From Agromyces subbeticus DSM 16689 (GTDB lineage Bacteria; Actinomycetota; Actinomycetes; Actinomycetales; Microbacteriaceae): 64,000 nt of DNA. Position numbers and translations under genes: made by a program. The notes below the pieces were generated by a model that did not search any database, had not been told where the DNA came from, and worked only from the letters and a program-made list of their open reading frames with translations. Each line of letters opens with the position of its first letter. Positions within the stretch are counted from its first letter, which is position 1. Positions 8,999 through 18,766 of this stretch are shown here, in pieces. Location: positions 62,001 to 126,000 of the forward strand of contig NZ_ATXG01000008.1 in NCBI RefSeq assembly GCF_000421565.1. Direction: 5' to 3'.

Positions 8999-9811
8999 AT
9001 GCCCCGCTGCCGCGTAGTGCTCGTGCACGGCCTGCGCACCTCATCGTCGATGTGGCGTGCGCAACTCGCGCTTCTCGGCGGCCACGACCTCGACGTCGTG
9101 GCGATCGACCTGCCCGGGCACGGCAGCCATATCGGCGAGCCGTTCTCGGTCGACGCCGCCCTGGAGGCGATCGACGAGGCGTTGAACCCGGCTGAAGCCG
9201 ACGGTGCACCGCGCCTCCTGGTGGGGTTGAGCCTCGGTGGCTACCTCTCGATGGAGTTCGCGGCACGCGCTTCCGACCGGCTCGACGGCCTCGTCGCCGC
9301 CTCCTGCAGCACCCGCCCTCGCGGGGCGGCACTCGGCGGGTACCGGCGACTCGCCGCGCTCATCGGTCGACTGCCCGATCGTGGCCGCGGCATGAACGAT
9401 GCGATGGCGAGGCTGTTCCTCGCGCCGGCCGCGGTCGACGACGTGCTCGCGGGAGGCGTGGCGCTCGACGTGATGGCCCCGGTGCTCGAAGCGGTCGGCC
9501 GGCTCGATCCCGTGGCCGCTCTCGGCAGCATCGACGTGCCGGTCTGGCTCGTGAACGGCCGCTTCGACCACTTCCGGTTCGAGGAGCGGCGGATGCTCCG
9601 TTCCGCGCGCGATGCGCGACTCGTGATCGTGCCTCGCGCGACGCATCTCGTGAGCCTCATCCGACCCGACGACTTCGCGGCGATCGTGCTCGGCGCCGTG
9701 GCGGAGCTCGATCGACGAGCCGCGATTCGGCATCGGGCTGCCAATCGATCGGGCGCCGCGGCACCCCTCGATCGACTCGCTCGCAGTCGCGTTGGTGACG
9801 CGCGCGCTTAG
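8999..9811 (+). CDS. Alpha/beta-hydrolase fold protein
   Basis: 270-aa hydrolase of unknown substrate. It has the oxyanion motif VLVHGLRTSSSMW near the N-terminus, the nucleophile elbow GLSLGG (about 81-86), an acid residue in VNGRFDHFR, and the catalytic His in RATHLVSL. There is no signal peptide. ATG 8999 lies 3 nt after the response-regulator stop, within CGGATGCC. The C-terminal tail (about 235-270) is Arg/Ala-rich and probably disordered. The operon suggests cotranscription with the two-component system rather than a defined pathway. Confidence 0.8.
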   Translation: MPRCRVVLVHGLRTSSSMWRAQLALLGGHDLDVVAIDLPGHGSHIGEPFSVDAALEAIDEALNPAEADGAPRLLVGLSLGGYLSMEFAARASDRLDGLVAASCSTRPRGAALGGYRRLAALIGRLPDRGRGMNDAMARLFLAPAAVDDVLAGGVALDVMAPVLEAVGRLDPVAALGSIDVPVWLVNGRFDHFRFEERRMLRSARDARLVIVPRATHLVSLIRPDDFAAIVLGAVAELDRRAAIRHRAANRSGAAAPLDRLARSRVGDARA

Positions 9812-9821
9812 CTGGTATCGT
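9792..9821 (+). promoter_or_regulatory. Candidate promoter of rpsT
   Basis: TTGGTG (9792-9797), 18 bases, TATCGT (9816-9821). It overlaps the end of the hydrolase gene and would give a leader of about 100 nt containing a small GTG/CAC hairpin near 9837-9856. Confidence 0.4.
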
Positions 9822-9928
9822 TGTCTGTTGGCTTCCGTGTGGGTCCCACCCCGCACGATTCGCCGGTGAGGCCCCTCTACCTTCCCGGCACGTCCGGTAC
9901 CCGCACAAGAACGAAAGACGAACTCCAC

Positions 9929-10189
9929 GTGGCAAACATCAAGTCGCAGATCAAGCGCATTCGCACGAACCTCAAGGCTCAGGAGCGCAACAAGGCGGTC
10001 AAGAGCGAGCTGAAGACCGTCATCCGTCTCGCGAAAGACGCGATCACGGCCGGCGACAAGGAGCAGGCGACGACCGCCCTCCGCGCCGCGACCCGCAAGC
10101 TCGACAAGGCGGCCAGCAAGGGCGTCATTCACAAGAACCAGGCTGCGAACCGCAAGTCGGCTCTCGCGAAGCAGGTTGCCGCGCTCTGA
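9929..10189 (+). CDS. rpsT: 30S ribosomal protein S20
   Basis: Small-subunit protein that binds 16S rRNA, 86 aa and very basic. It starts [20 protein letters not shown] at GTG 9929 and shows the family pattern of lysine/arginine-rich helices ([20 protein letters not shown]) with the C-terminal [11 protein letters not shown]. The frame is open upstream to 9821, but the conserved S20 N-terminus fixes the start. It has its own candidate promoter and a very strong terminator, so it is a single-gene unit facing holA on the opposite strand. Confidence 0.97.
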   Translation: MANIKSQIKRIRTNLKAQERNKAVKSELKTVIRLAKDAITAGDKEQATTALRAATRKLDKAASKGVIHKNQAANRKSALAKQVAAL

Positions 10190-10202
10190 CGCGACACGCA
10201 TT

Positions 10203-10240
10203 CGAAGAAGGCCCCGGCACTCGTGCCGGGGCCTTCTTCG
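10203..10240 (+). terminator. Strong terminator shared by rpsT and holA
   Basis: GAAGAAGGCCCCGGCAC and its perfect complement form a 17-bp stem (10204-10239) that can be extended by one pair. The A-rich/T-rich outer arms let it act on both strands, serving the convergent rpsT and holA transcripts. Confidence 0.9.
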
Positions 10241-10287
10241 TGTGCGGTCAGGGCTCGGTGCCACCCGTGAGCACCACGGGTCGCACG

Positions 10288-11331
10288 CTAGGAGCGCTCG
10301 CGACCTCGTGACGAGATGATTCCCACGAGCCGTTCGAGGGCGAACACGGGGTCGCGCTCGGCGCCCTTCACGGCGGCATCGGTGGCGGCCAGCGCCTCGA
10401 TGGCACGACCGAGCCCCTCGTCGCTCCAGCCGGCGAGGTCGCGCCGCGCTCGGTCGACCTGCCAGGGTGCGAGACCGAGCGAGCCGGCGAGCTGCGGCCC
10501 GCCGCCACGAGTGCCGGCGACCTTGGCCATGGTGCGCACCTTCATGGCGAACGCGGCCACCATGGGCACGGGGTCGGCGCCGCTGTCGAGGGCGTGCCGC
10601 AGCGCGATGAGCGCCTCGCCGTGACGACCGGCGATCGCGGCATCGGCCACGGCGAAGGAGTTGGTCTCGACCCGGCCGCCGTAATAGCGCGCCACGACGG
10701 GCTCGGTGATGTCGGCTGGGGCGTCGGCGAGCAGTTGGCGGCAGGCAGCCGAGAGCTCGCGCAGATCGTCACTGAAGGCGCCGACGAGGGCGCGGAGCGC
10801 GCCGGGGCTGATCTTGCGACCCGCCGCGCGGAACTCGGCAGCCGCGAAGTCCTGCTTCTCGGCGTCTTTCTTGAGCTCAGCGCAGACGATCTCGATGCCG
10901 GCTCCCCCGCCGGCACGCACGGCGTCGAGGAGTTTCTTGCCGCGCACTCCGCTTCGGTGCCGAAGCACGAGCGTCGTCGATTCGGCGGTCTGGCCGAGGT
11001 AGTCGAGGGCGTCGATCAGGAAGTCGTCGCTCGCCCGCTCGACTCCGCTCACGCGGATGAGTCGGGGCTCGCCGAACAGTGAGGGGCTCGCGAGCGTCAT
11101 GAGTTCGCCGCGCCGGTAGCCGTCGGCTTCGAGATCGCTGACCTCGAGTGCAGGGTCTTCAGTGCGCAGGAAGTCGCGCAGCATGGTGATCGACCGCTCG
11201 GCGAGCACGTCTTCTGCGCCGGAGACGAGCACCACCGGAGCCGGTCTGATGGCATGCCACGCGAGCTGCGGGATCGCCGCTTTGGTCTTGGGCGATGCCC
11301 CTGCGCGCGATGCGCTTGTGCGCGATGCCAC
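10288..11331 (-). CDS. holA: DNA polymerase III subunit delta (HolA)
   Basis: Delta subunit of the clamp loader, which opens the beta clamp. 347 aa, with the family features VVLVSGAEDVLAERS at the N-terminus, the central region (KKLLDAVRAGG, ELKKDAEKQDF) and the C-terminal collar domain (APWQVDRARRDLAGWSDEGL, VFALERLVGII). GTG 11331 is chosen because GGGAGG lies 5-6 nt upstream; the frame is open further but without a better start. It lies 26 nt after comEC on the same strand. The order comEA-comEC-holA-rpsT is common across bacteria. Confidence 0.93.
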   Translation of the reverse strand: MASRTSASRAGASPKTKAAIPQLAWHAIRPAPVVLVSGAEDVLAERSITMLRDFLRTEDPALEVSDLEADGYRRGELMTLASPSLFGEPRLIRVSGVERASDDFLIDALDYLGQTAESTTLVLRHRSGVRGKKLLDAVRAGGGAGIEIVCAELKKDAEKQDFAAAEFRAAGRKISPGALRALVGAFSDDLRELSAACRQLLADAPADITEPVVARYYGGRVETNSFAVADAAIAGRHGEALIALRHALDSGADPVPMVAAFAMKVRTMAKVAGTRGGGPQLAGSLGLAPWQVDRARRDLAGWSDEGLGRAIEALAATDAAVKGAERDPVFALERLVGIISSRGRERS

Positions 11332-11357
11332 CGCACCTCCCGATCTTCGCTTCGAGT

Positions 11358-13802
11358 CTACGGGCCGGGGCCGACATCGCCGGTCGTGCGCTCGCTCCAC
11401 AGCCCGAAGTCGCCGTCAGCTGCGGTGAGCAGCAGCGTTCCCGAGTTGTCGGTGCGAACGACGGCCGTTCCGTCGTCGCGCAACAGATCGAGGATTCGTT
11501 CGGTCGGGTGACCGTAGCTGTTCTGGGCACCGACACCGATCACGCCCACCGTCGCACCGAGTTCGGCGTAGAGGCGCTCGCTCTGGTCGGCGGAGCCGTG
11601 GTGGGCGACCTTCACGAGGTCGACACGACCGATCGGAGCTGCGCGGAGGAGCCTGTCTTGAGCGCCCTCGCCGAGGTCGCCGAGGAAGACTCCGCGATAC
11701 TCGGGCGTCGAGACATCGAGCACGACGCTGGCATCGTTGCCGGGCACGGCGTTCGGCCTCGGCCAGAGCACTCGCCATCGCGCCTCGCCCAGGGTGCCGC
11801 CGAATCCGGCGACGACCTCGACCGGTTCGGCGCCCGCATCGACGAGCGGACCGAGGGCGCGGTCGGAACGGCCCCCGTCGAGCGGCCCGTGCAGCACTGT
11901 GCCGACCATGCCCGCCACCGCCGATGCGCCGCCGGCGTGATCGGCGTCCCAGTGGGTCAGCACGAGCAAGTCGATGCGCTCGATGCCGAGCAGACCGAGG
12001 CATCGACGAAGCGCGGGGGCATCGGGACCGGTGTCGATGAGCGCCGTCGCCAACCCCGAACGCAGGAGGATGGCGTCACCCTGCCCGATATCGCAGGCCG
12101 CGACGTCCCACTCGGCCGGTCTCGTCGCAGCCCCGATGAGCGGGGCACCCGTGAAGAGGCCCACCGGCACTGCGAGGCCCACGAGCAGTGCGGTGACCGC
12201 GAAACCGCGAAGGCGTCGGCGGCGTCGATCTCCGAGCACGAGCCACACGGCGATCGCCGTGCAGCCCGCGAGCAGCAGGGCGCCCTGCGCGTCGGGCAGC
12301 CATTCGAAACGAGCTGCCGGCATCGCGGAGGAGGCGCGCGCGAGCAGCGCGATCCACGACGCGGGCAGCCAAGCGAGCTGCAGGCACGCGAAGCCGACCG
12401 ACGGCAGCACGGGCAGCAGGAGACAGCCGATGAGGCCGACGACCGTGCCGACCGGTGCAGCCGGGGCCGCGAGCAGATTCGCCGGCACGCCGTACAACGC
12501 GAGGGCGGGATCGAGGAGCACCAGCACCGGCTGGCAGGCCAGTTGCGCGGCCAAGGGCACACCGATCACGGCGGCGACGGGAACCGGCATCCATCGGGCC
12601 AGTGCGCGGCTCAGCGGGGCGGCGAGCAACAGGAGCCCAGCGGTCGCGCATACCGATAGTGCGAAGCCGTAGTCGCGGGCGTACCAGGGGTCGACCGTCA
12701 GCAGCACGATGACCGCGAACGAGAGTGCCGCGACTCCCCCGCCCGGGCGACCGACCGCGACCGCGATGAGCACCACGACGGCCATCGCCGCCGCCCGCAC
12801 GACGCTCGCCTCGGGCGTCACGAGCGCGACGAACCCGGCAAGCGCCAGGAGGGCGACGACGACTCGCGCTCGGCGCGGCAGACCGAGCAGCGCGGCGAGA
12901 GCGAACGCGGCGGCCGTCACGATCGCGCAGTTCGCCCCGGAGACTGCCGTGAGATGGCTCAGCGAACTCGCCTTCATCGCGGCATCGAGGCTCTCGTCGA
13001 CCGCACTCGTGTCACCGATCGCGAGCCCGGGCACGAGCGCTCCGCCATCGCCCTCGAGGGCGACGGCCGCGTCGGCGAACCCGGTGCGGAGGCCACCAGT
13101 CCACGACAGCCACGGCGGTGGCGAGTCGACGACGTGCACCTCGCCGATCGCGCTGAGCCGGAACGCGGACTGCTCATCGCCCGGCAGCGCGGTCACTCGC
13201 GCCTCGAAGGCGATGCGCCCGCCCAGCTGCAGCTGCTCGTGCGGCAGTGCGACGACGGCGTTCACCGGCGCCCCTGGAGCCGGCTCGCCATCGATCACCA
13301 CCGCGCTGCCGTCCACCCTGAGCGGCGCCTGCTGGCCGTCGGCGAACCAGCTCGCCCGCATCGAACGCGGTGCCGCGGTCAGCACCACCACGGCGTCGAC
13401 CGTGCGGTGCTCGCGTGCGGCATCGGCGAGGGGCGAGGCCTCACGTGCCCCGAGACCGAGCGCTGCGGCGGTCGCCACGAGACCGCTCGCGGCGAGCACG
13501 ACGAGCATCGTCGACATCGTGCGCACCAGCAGCGGGGACGCCGCAACGACGCGCCGCCGGTCGCCTCCGTCCTCCTGCACCCGCCGGCCGCCCGAACGCC
13601 GTGTCGCGCCGAGTCGGCGGTGGCCATCCACGACGGCCACCGGTGCGAACGCCACGACGGCCAACGCGACGCCCACGGCTCCGCTCGAGGCCCACACGGC
13701 CCACGCGAGCACCGCTGCGCCTTCGGCGCCGGGGAGAGCGATGGCGCACCAGGCCGCCACCCACGCGGCCGCCGCGGGGAGGAGCAGTCGAACGTCGCGC
13801 AC
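11358..13802 (-). CDS. comEC: DNA internalisation competence protein ComEC/Rec2
   Basis: Inner-membrane channel and nuclease for uptake of single-stranded DNA. 814 aa from GTG 13802, one base after the comEA stop. The N-terminal part is hydrophobic with a DUF4131-type beta region; the central competence domain contains LSHLTAVSGANCAIVTAAAF and many membrane helices. The C-terminal part is a metallo-beta-lactamase domain with LVLTHWDADHAGG and later VKVAHHGSADQS, the metal-site histidines. All expected domains are present and intact. Natural transformation in this family is poorly documented, and no pilus or ComF genes lie in this window. Confidence 0.92.
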   Translation of the reverse strand: MRDVRLLLPAAAAWVAAWCAIALPGAEGAAVLAWAVWASSGAVGVALAVVAFAPVAVVDGHRRLGATRRSGGRRVQEDGGDRRRVVAASPLLVRTMSTMLVVLAASGLVATAAALGLGAREASPLADAAREHRTVDAVVVLTAAPRSMRASWFADGQQAPLRVDGSAVVIDGEPAPGAPVNAVVALPHEQLQLGGRIAFEARVTALPGDEQSAFRLSAIGEVHVVDSPPPWLSWTGGLRTGFADAAVALEGDGGALVPGLAIGDTSAVDESLDAAMKASSLSHLTAVSGANCAIVTAAAFALAALLGLPRRARVVVALLALAGFVALVTPEASVVRAAAMAVVVLIAVAVGRPGGGVAALSFAVIVLLTVDPWYARDYGFALSVCATAGLLLLAAPLSRALARWMPVPVAAVIGVPLAAQLACQPVLVLLDPALALYGVPANLLAAPAAPVGTVVGLIGCLLLPVLPSVGFACLQLAWLPASWIALLARASSAMPAARFEWLPDAQGALLLAGCTAIAVWLVLGDRRRRRLRGFAVTALLVGLAVPVGLFTGAPLIGAATRPAEWDVAACDIGQGDAILLRSGLATALIDTGPDAPALRRCLGLLGIERIDLLVLTHWDADHAGGASAVAGMVGTVLHGPLDGGRSDRALGPLVDAGAEPVEVVAGFGGTLGEARWRVLWPRPNAVPGNDASVVLDVSTPEYRGVFLGDLGEGAQDRLLRAAPIGRVDLVKVAHHGSADQSERLYAELGATVGVIGVGAQNSYGHPTERILDLLRDDGTAVVRTDNSGTLLLTAADGDFGLWSERTTGDVGPGP

Positions 13803-13803
13803 G

Positions 13804-14493
13804 TCAGAGCGCCACGAGATTCGCAAGCCCGGCGAAGACCGCATCTCCGATGCCCGCAACGTCGAGCAATTGGTCGACCGAGGTGAACGGCCCGTTCGTC
13901 TCACGCCAGTCGAGGATGCGTTGCGCGAGCGCCGGGCCGATGCGCGGCAATGTGTCGAGCGCGGCGAGATCGGCCGTGTTGAGGTGCACGAGACCGTCTG
14001 CCGGAGTCGACGAGCCAGACGAGCCTGGCGCGCCGGGAGCCGCCGCGGCCGGCACCTGGCCGACCACCGGCACGGCGAGTTGCTCCCCATCGACGAGCAC
14101 GCGCGCGAGGTTCACCCCGGCAGGGTCGGCATCGGCGGCGAGTCCGCCGGCCGCGGCGATGGCATCGGCCACCCGGGCACCGGCCCCGAGCTCGACGAGC
14201 CCCGGGCGGGCGACTGCACCGAGCACATGCACGAGCACCGACGGCGCACCGACGACCGGCGCACCGTCGATGCCGATGGCAACCTCGGAGTCGGCGCCCT
14301 CTTGGCCCACAGCGGCTTCGATGCGCGCCTGGTCACCACCCCCTGACGCACTGAACGACATGACCGCCGCCACCGCGACGGAGGCCACGAACAGCACCAC
14401 CGCAGCACCGACCGCCACCCGAACCCGCGGTGCCGCACGCCGCGCCGCAGGATCGAGCGCCGCCAGGGGGTCGGCGGCATCACTCGCGGGCAT
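13804..14493 (-). CDS. comEA: Competence protein ComEA (SLBB + helix-hairpin-helix DNA receptor)
   Basis: Membrane-anchored DNA-binding receptor that hands double-stranded DNA to ComEC. 229 aa: a cytoplasmic stub, one membrane segment at about 24-47, an SLBB domain at about 78-150 (VHVLGAVARPGLVELGAGAR, then ADPAGVNLARVLVDGEQLAV), a Pro/Gly/Ser-rich linker, and a C-terminal ComEA-type helix-hairpin-helix repeat (HLNTADLAALDTLPRIGPAL). The start is ATG 14493, with TAGCGT exactly 6 nt upstream and no ribosome-binding site, suggesting leaderless expression. It is followed at once by comEC. Confidence 0.92.
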   Translation of the reverse strand: MPASDAADPLAALDPAARRAAPRVRVAVGAAVVLFVASVAVAAVMSFSASGGGDQARIEAAVGQEGADSEVAIGIDGAPVVGAPSVLVHVLGAVARPGLVELGAGARVADAIAAAGGLAADADPAGVNLARVLVDGEQLAVPVVGQVPAAAAPGAPGSSGSSTPADGLVHLNTADLAALDTLPRIGPALAQRILDWRETNGPFTSVDQLLDVAGIGDAVFAGLANLVAL

Positions 14494-14499
14494 GCAAGC

Positions 14500-14505
14500 A
14501 CGCTA
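14500..14505 (-). promoter_or_regulatory. -10-like hexamer of comEA (leaderless)
   Basis: TAGCGT, 6 nt, then ATG. No Shine-Dalgarno sequence. Same geometry as at pabB, blaI, dedA and idsA. Confidence 0.45.
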
Positions 14506-14512
14506 CGAGGCG

Positions 14513-14565
14513 GGACGCCGCCGGTGCCGCCGGCCGGGGCGCTCAGCGCGCAACCGGCGGCGTCC
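14513..14565 (-). terminator. Hairpin downstream of leuS
   Basis: GACGCCGCCGGT (14514-14525) is complementary to ACCGGCGGCGTC (14553-14564), with one more pair outside, and the loop carries a second small GCGCT/AGCGC stem. It lies 33 nt past the leuS stop in the leuS direction and separates it from comEA. Confidence 0.7.
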
Positions 14566-14597
14566 TCACCCTGTCGAGGAGGAGTCGCGCGCCGGGA

Positions 14598-17171
14598 TCA
14601 GCCCTTGGTCGCGATGTTCACGAGCCGGGGCGCGCGCACGATCACGTTGACGATCTCGCGCTCTCCGATCGAACGGGCCACGGCGGCCGAAGCGCGCGCG
14701 AGCGCCTCGAGGTCGTCACCCGTGATCTTCGGCGACACCTCGATGCGGTCGCGCACCTTGCCGTCGACCTGCACGATCGCCGTCACCGACTCCTCGACGA
14801 GCAGCGCGGGGTCGGCCTTGCGCCACGGCACGAGCGCAACCGTCGGCTCGTAGCCCAGGCGCTGCCACATGTCTTCGGCCGTGAACGGAGCGAAGAGATC
14901 GAGGATCATCGCCGTGACCTCGGCCGCCTCGCGCACCGCAGCGTCACCGGCGCCCGCGCCGGAGTCGATCGCCTTGCGGGTGGCGTTCACGAGCTCCATG
15001 AGTCGCGCGACGACGACGTTGAACTTGAAGGCCTCCACGAGGCTCGGGGCGTCGGCGAGCAGGCGGTGCGTGACACGGCGGAGCGCCGCGTCGCCTGTCT
15101 TCCAGTCGACATCAGGGCTCGAGGCGACCTCGCCCGAGATACGCCACGCACGCGCGAGGAACTTCGAGGCGCCGACCGGCGAGACATCCGCCCAGTCGAT
15201 GTCGTCTTCGGGCGGGCCCGCGAAGGCGAGCGTGACGCGCAGCGCATCGGCGCCGTGCGCCTGCAGCTCGCTCGCGAACTCGACGAGGTTGCCCTTGGAC
15301 TTCGACATCTTCGTGCCGTCCATGATGACCATGCCCTGGTTGAGCAGCGACGTGAACGGCTCGGTGAAGCTCAGGTAGCCGAGGTCGAAGAGCACCTTCG
15401 TGATGAATCGCGAGTAGAGCAAGTGCAGGATCGCGTGCTCGACACCGCCGACGTACTGGTCGACAGGCGCCCACTTCTCGGCTTCGGCGGGGTCGAACGC
15501 GCGCGCGTCGTCGGTGGGGTTCAGGTACCGCAGGTAGTACCACGAGCTGTCGACGAAGGTGTCCATGGTGTCGGAGTCGCGGCGCGCAGCTCCCCCGCAG
15601 TTCGGGCACGCGACGTTGACCCAGTCTTCGGCGGCACCGAGCGGGCTCGCGCCCTTCGGCTTCAGGTCGAGCCCCGCGGCATCCGGCAGCCGCACCGGCA
15701 GCTCGGCCTCGGGAACCGGCACCTCGCCGCACTCCGGGCAGTGGATGATCGGGATCGGGGTGCCCCAGTAGCGCTGGCGCGAGATGAGCCAGTCGCGAAG
15801 GCGGTAGTTCTTCGACGCACGACCGAGTCCGCGTTCGGCGAGGAGTTCGATCACACGACGGATCGCGTTTGACTTCGACAGCCCGTCGAGCGGGCCGGAG
15901 TTCACGAGCCGCCCTTCGCCGGCGAGCGCGATGCCGGTCGACGCCGGGTCTTCGCTCGGCAGGTCGTCGGGCAGGTACGGGTCGCCGTTCTCGTCGAGCG
16001 GGATGACGGGGATCACGCCGGTGACGGGTGCGTTCGTGTCGACCACGACCCGCACCGGCAGGCCGAACGCGCGCGCGAAGTCGAGGTCGCGCTGGTCGTG
16101 CGCGGGCACGGCCATGATCGCGCCATGGCCGTAGTCGGCGAGCACGTAGTCGGCCGCCCAGATCGGGAGGCGCTCGCCGTTCACCGGGTTGATCGCGTAC
16201 CGCTCGAGGAAGATTCCGGTCTTCGGCCGGTCGGTCGACTGCCGGTCGATGTCGCTCTCGGCGCGCACCGATTCGAGGTAGTCCTGGAAGCGCGTCTGCA
16301 CCTCGGCGGACGCCCCGCCCGCGAGTTCGGCCGCGATCTCGGAATCGGGCGCGACGACCATGAAGGTCGCGCCGAACAGCGTATCGGGGCGCGTCGTGAA
16401 GACCGAGACGCGCTCATCGCGCCCCTCGATCTCGAACTCGACGTCAGCGCCCGACGACCGGCCGATCCAGTTGCGCTGCATCGACAGCACCTTCGACGGC
16501 CAGGCGCCCTCGAGCTGGTTGAGGTCGTCGATGAGGCGGTCGGCGTAGTCGGTGACCCGGAAGTACCACTGCGTGAGCGCCTTCTTCGTGACGACCGCGC
16601 CGCAGCGCTCGCAGTGACCGTCGATGACCTGCTCGTTGGCGAGCACCGTCTGGTCGTTCGGGCACCAGTTGACCTGCCCGGCCTTGCGATAGGCGATGCC
16701 CTGCTCGTAGAGCTTCAGGAACAGCCACTGGTTCCACTTGTAGTACTCGGGATCGCTCGTGTGGAGCTCACGCGACCAGTCGAACGAGGGCGCGTACTGG
16801 CGGAACGACTTCTTCTGCTGCTCGATGTTCGCGTAGGTCCAGCCGCGAGGGTCGATGCCACGCTTGATGGCCGCGTTCTCGGCGGGCAGGCCGAAGGAGT
16901 CCCAGCCGACCGGGTGCAGCACGTCGAATCCCTGGTGACGCCAGTACCGCGCGACGGTGTCGCCGTAGCCGAAGGCCTCGGCGTGCCCCATGTGCAGGTC
17001 ACCAGAGGGGTAGGGGAACATGTCGAGGATGTACTTGCGCGGCCTCGTGTCGCCGGGAAGCCCGGCGCGGAACGGTTCGGACTCATCCCACACGGGAAGC
17101 CACTTCGCCTGGATGGAGGCGAAGTCGTACGCGCCGGCGTCGGCGTGCGCTGGGTCCTGGTCGTGTGCCAC
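14598..17171 (-). CDS. leuS: Leucyl-tRNA synthetase
   Basis: Class I aminoacyl-tRNA synthetase that charges tRNA-Leu. 857 aa. The HIGH-type motif is in [19 protein letters not shown] (about 53-71) and the KMSKS loop in [14 protein letters not shown]. The connective-polypeptide editing domain contains the threonine-rich segment [19 protein letters not shown] zinc-type insert has CPECGEVP and CPNCGG. The C-terminal anticodon and tRNA-binding domains are complete. Start GTG 17171. The leader to pabB is only 73 nt, too short for a T-box. A hairpin (GCGCGCC/GGCGCGC, near 17209-17229) lies in it. Confidence 0.97.
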   Translation of the reverse strand: MAHDQDPAHADAGAYDFASIQAKWLPVWDESEPFRAGLPGDTRPRKYILDMFPYPSGDLHMGHAEAFGYGDTVARYWRHQGFDVLHPVGWDSFGLPAENAAIKRGIDPRGWTYANIEQQKKSFRQYAPSFDWSRELHTSDPEYYKWNQWLFLKLYEQGIAYRKAGQVNWCPNDQTVLANEQVIDGHCERCGAVVTKKALTQWYFRVTDYADRLIDDLNQLEGAWPSKVLSMQRNWIGRSSGADVEFEIEGRDERVSVFTTRPDTLFGATFMVVAPDSEIAAELAGGASAEVQTRFQDYLESVRAESDIDRQSTDRPKTGIFLERYAINPVNGERLPIWAADYVLADYGHGAIMAVPAHDQRDLDFARAFGLPVRVVVDTNAPVTGVIPVIPLDENGDPYLPDDLPSEDPASTGIALAGEGRLVNSGPLDGLSKSNAIRRVIELLAERGLGRASKNYRLRDWLISRQRYWGTPIPIIHCPECGEVPVPEAELPVRLPDAAGLDLKPKGASPLGAAEDWVNVACPNCGGAARRDSDTMDTFVDSSWYYLRYLNPTDDARAFDPAEAEKWAPVDQYVGGVEHAILHLLYSRFITKVLFDLGYLSFTEPFTSLLNQGMVIMDGTKMSKSKGNLVEFASELQAHGADALRVTLAFAGPPEDDIDWADVSPVGASKFLARAWRISGEVASSPDVDWKTGDAALRRVTHRLLADAPSLVEAFKFNVVVARLMELVNATRKAIDSGAGAGDAAVREAAEVTAMILDLFAPFTAEDMWQRLGYEPTVALVPWRKADPALLVEESVTAIVQVDGKVRDRIEVSPKITGDDLEALARASAAVARSIGEREIVNVIVRAPRLVNIATKG

Positions 17172-17244
17172 GTGACTCTCAATCGTGTATCGCTCGGGGA
17201 TTCCGGGCGCGCCGGAACACGGCGCGCTCGAAGGTCAAGCCTAC

Positions 17245-18693
17245 TCACTCCGAGGTGGGCAGCTCCGCGCCGAGCACCGCGAGCAGCGCCCTCGCCTTCA
17301 CCCGGGTCTCCTCGACCTCCTCGGCGGCGACCGAGAGGGCGGTGATGCCTCCGCCGGTGCCGATGCTCGCACCACTCGGGGTGAGCACGATCGAGCGGAT
17401 CACCATCGCGAGGTCGGCGCTGCCGTCGACGCCGAGATACCCGAAGGCACCCGAGTACACGCCGCGCGCGCCGCCCTCGAGCTCGTGCAGGATCGTCATC
17501 GCGCTGCGCTTCGGCGCGCCCGTCATCGAGCCCGCCGGGAACGCCGACTGCACTGCATCGAGGGCAGTGAGCGGATGCCGCAGCTGAGCGGTGACCGTCG
17601 AGACGAGTTGATGCACGTGGGCGTACTGCTCGACGTCGAGCAGCACGGGCACCTCGACCGTGCCGAGCTCGGCGACGCGACCGAGGTCGTTGCGCATGAG
17701 GTCGACGATCATGAGATTCTCGGCCCGCTCCTTGTCGCTCGCGAGGAGTTCGCGTCGCAGCTCGGCGTCGGCCGCGGGATCGGAACTGCGCGGCCGGGTG
17801 CCCTTCATCGGCTTCGTGGAGACACGGCCCTCGGTGTCGACGAGCAGGAACTGCTCGGGCGAGGCGCTCAGCAGTGCCGTATCGCCGAACCGGAGGAATC
17901 CACCGTGATGGCTCGGGCTCGAGGCGCGCAGAGCCAGGTACGTCGCCGTGGGATCGGGATGCACGTCGACGTCGACCCGATTCGTGAGGCAGAGCTGGTA
18001 CGCGTCGCCGCGAACGATCGCAGCCTGGCACTCGGCGATGAGCCGTGTGTACTGCTCGGCATCGTGTCGCCACCGCGTCGGTGCATCGCCAGGCCGTATA
18101 TCAGCCGGGACCGACGACTTCATCAGCGCGTCTGCCACTTCGAGCCGCTCGATCTTGGCAGCAAGATCAGTCGACCACGCCTCCAGTGCCGCTCTCGTGG
18201 CCGAGTCACCGTCGTCGTCGATCCAGACGAGCCGCACCGAACGAGCCCGGTGGTCGAAGACGATCGCCCGGTCGACGAAGAGGAATGCCGCATCCGGTGT
18301 CTCAGCCGGCTCGACGGGCACGTCGTTCAGGATCGCGCCGAGCTCGTACCCGAACCAGCCGAACCAGCCCAGGACACCGGGAACCTCCACACCGTCGCTC
18401 CCGACCGAGGCGTCCCGGAGCCCGGTGGCCAGCACGTCGAAGACGGATGCCTCGCGCGTCACGCTCCCGGCATCCGCCCCCGCCGGGACGCTGCGCGTGA
18501 CGGTGCCTCGCGTCGCGTCGGCGGTCACGAACTCACTCGCGGCGTGAGCGGCGGCGAGCACGCTGATGCCTGACATGGCATCCGCTCCACCGTCGAGCCA
18601 CACGGCGTACTCCGCATCCGCGAACAGGCCCCGGAAGACGAGCTCGGGGTCGCGCCACCCGGAGAGCAAGCGGGTTCGGATGCGACGCGACAC
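17245..18693 (-). CDS. pabB: Aminodeoxychorismate synthase component I
   Basis: Converts chorismate and ammonia to 4-amino-4-deoxychorismate for folate. 482 aa with the chorismate-binding fold: YQLCLTNRVDVDV, SPEQFLLVD, SDKERAENLMIVDLMRNDLG, SAFPAGSMTGAPK and IGTGGGI. The loop reads TKPMKGTRPR; the lysine in PMKGT marks PabB, whereas anthranilate and isochorismate enzymes have PIAGT-type loops. No glutaminase (PabA) domain or gene is nearby. Start GTG 18693, with TAGGCT 6 nt upstream, so probably leaderless. Confidence 0.88.
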   Translation of the reverse strand: MSRRIRTRLLSGWRDPELVFRGLFADAEYAVWLDGGADAMSGISVLAAAHAASEFVTADATRGTVTRSVPAGADAGSVTREASVFDVLATGLRDASVGSDGVEVPGVLGWFGWFGYELGAILNDVPVEPAETPDAAFLFVDRAIVFDHRARSVRLVWIDDDGDSATRAALEAWSTDLAAKIERLEVADALMKSSVPADIRPGDAPTRWRHDAEQYTRLIAECQAAIVRGDAYQLCLTNRVDVDVHPDPTATYLALRASSPSHHGGFLRFGDTALLSASPEQFLLVDTEGRVSTKPMKGTRPRSSDPAADAELRRELLASDKERAENLMIVDLMRNDLGRVAELGTVEVPVLLDVEQYAHVHQLVSTVTAQLRHPLTALDAVQSAFPAGSMTGAPKRSAMTILHELEGGARGVYSGAFGYLGVDGSADLAMVIRSIVLTPSGASIGTGGGITALSVAAEEVEETRVKARALLAVLGAELPTSE

Positions 18694-18699
18694 GCTCCC

Positions 18700-18705
18700 A
18701 GCCTA
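18700..18705 (-). promoter_or_regulatory. -10-like hexamer of pabB (leaderless)
   Basis: TAGGCT, then GGGAGC, then GTG. The GGGAG is only one base from the start codon, too close to serve as a normal ribosome-binding site. Confidence 0.5.
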
Positions 18706-18719
18706 GGCCGCTGATTCGC

Positions 18720-18757
18720 CTGACGGGGCGGCGCGATCGCTCGCGCAGCCCCGTCAG
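18720..18757 (-). terminator. Terminator of the M28 aminopeptidase gene
   Basis: CTGACGGGGC (18720-18729) and GCCCCGTCAG (18748-18757) form a perfect 10-bp stem, with a nested GCGCGA/TCGCGC stem in the loop. It is about 10 nt past the peptidase stop. Confidence 0.8.
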
Positions 18758-18766
18758 TGCCGATGA

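Noticed and set aside
17172-17244. T-box or leader attenuation of leuS
   Set aside because: Only 73 nt separate it from pabB, too short for a T-box, and no specifier or antiterminator pattern is visible.
17245-18693. Anthranilate synthase component I (TrpE)
   Set aside because: The loop has PMKGT with the PabB lysine rather than PIAGT, and no trp genes are adjacent.
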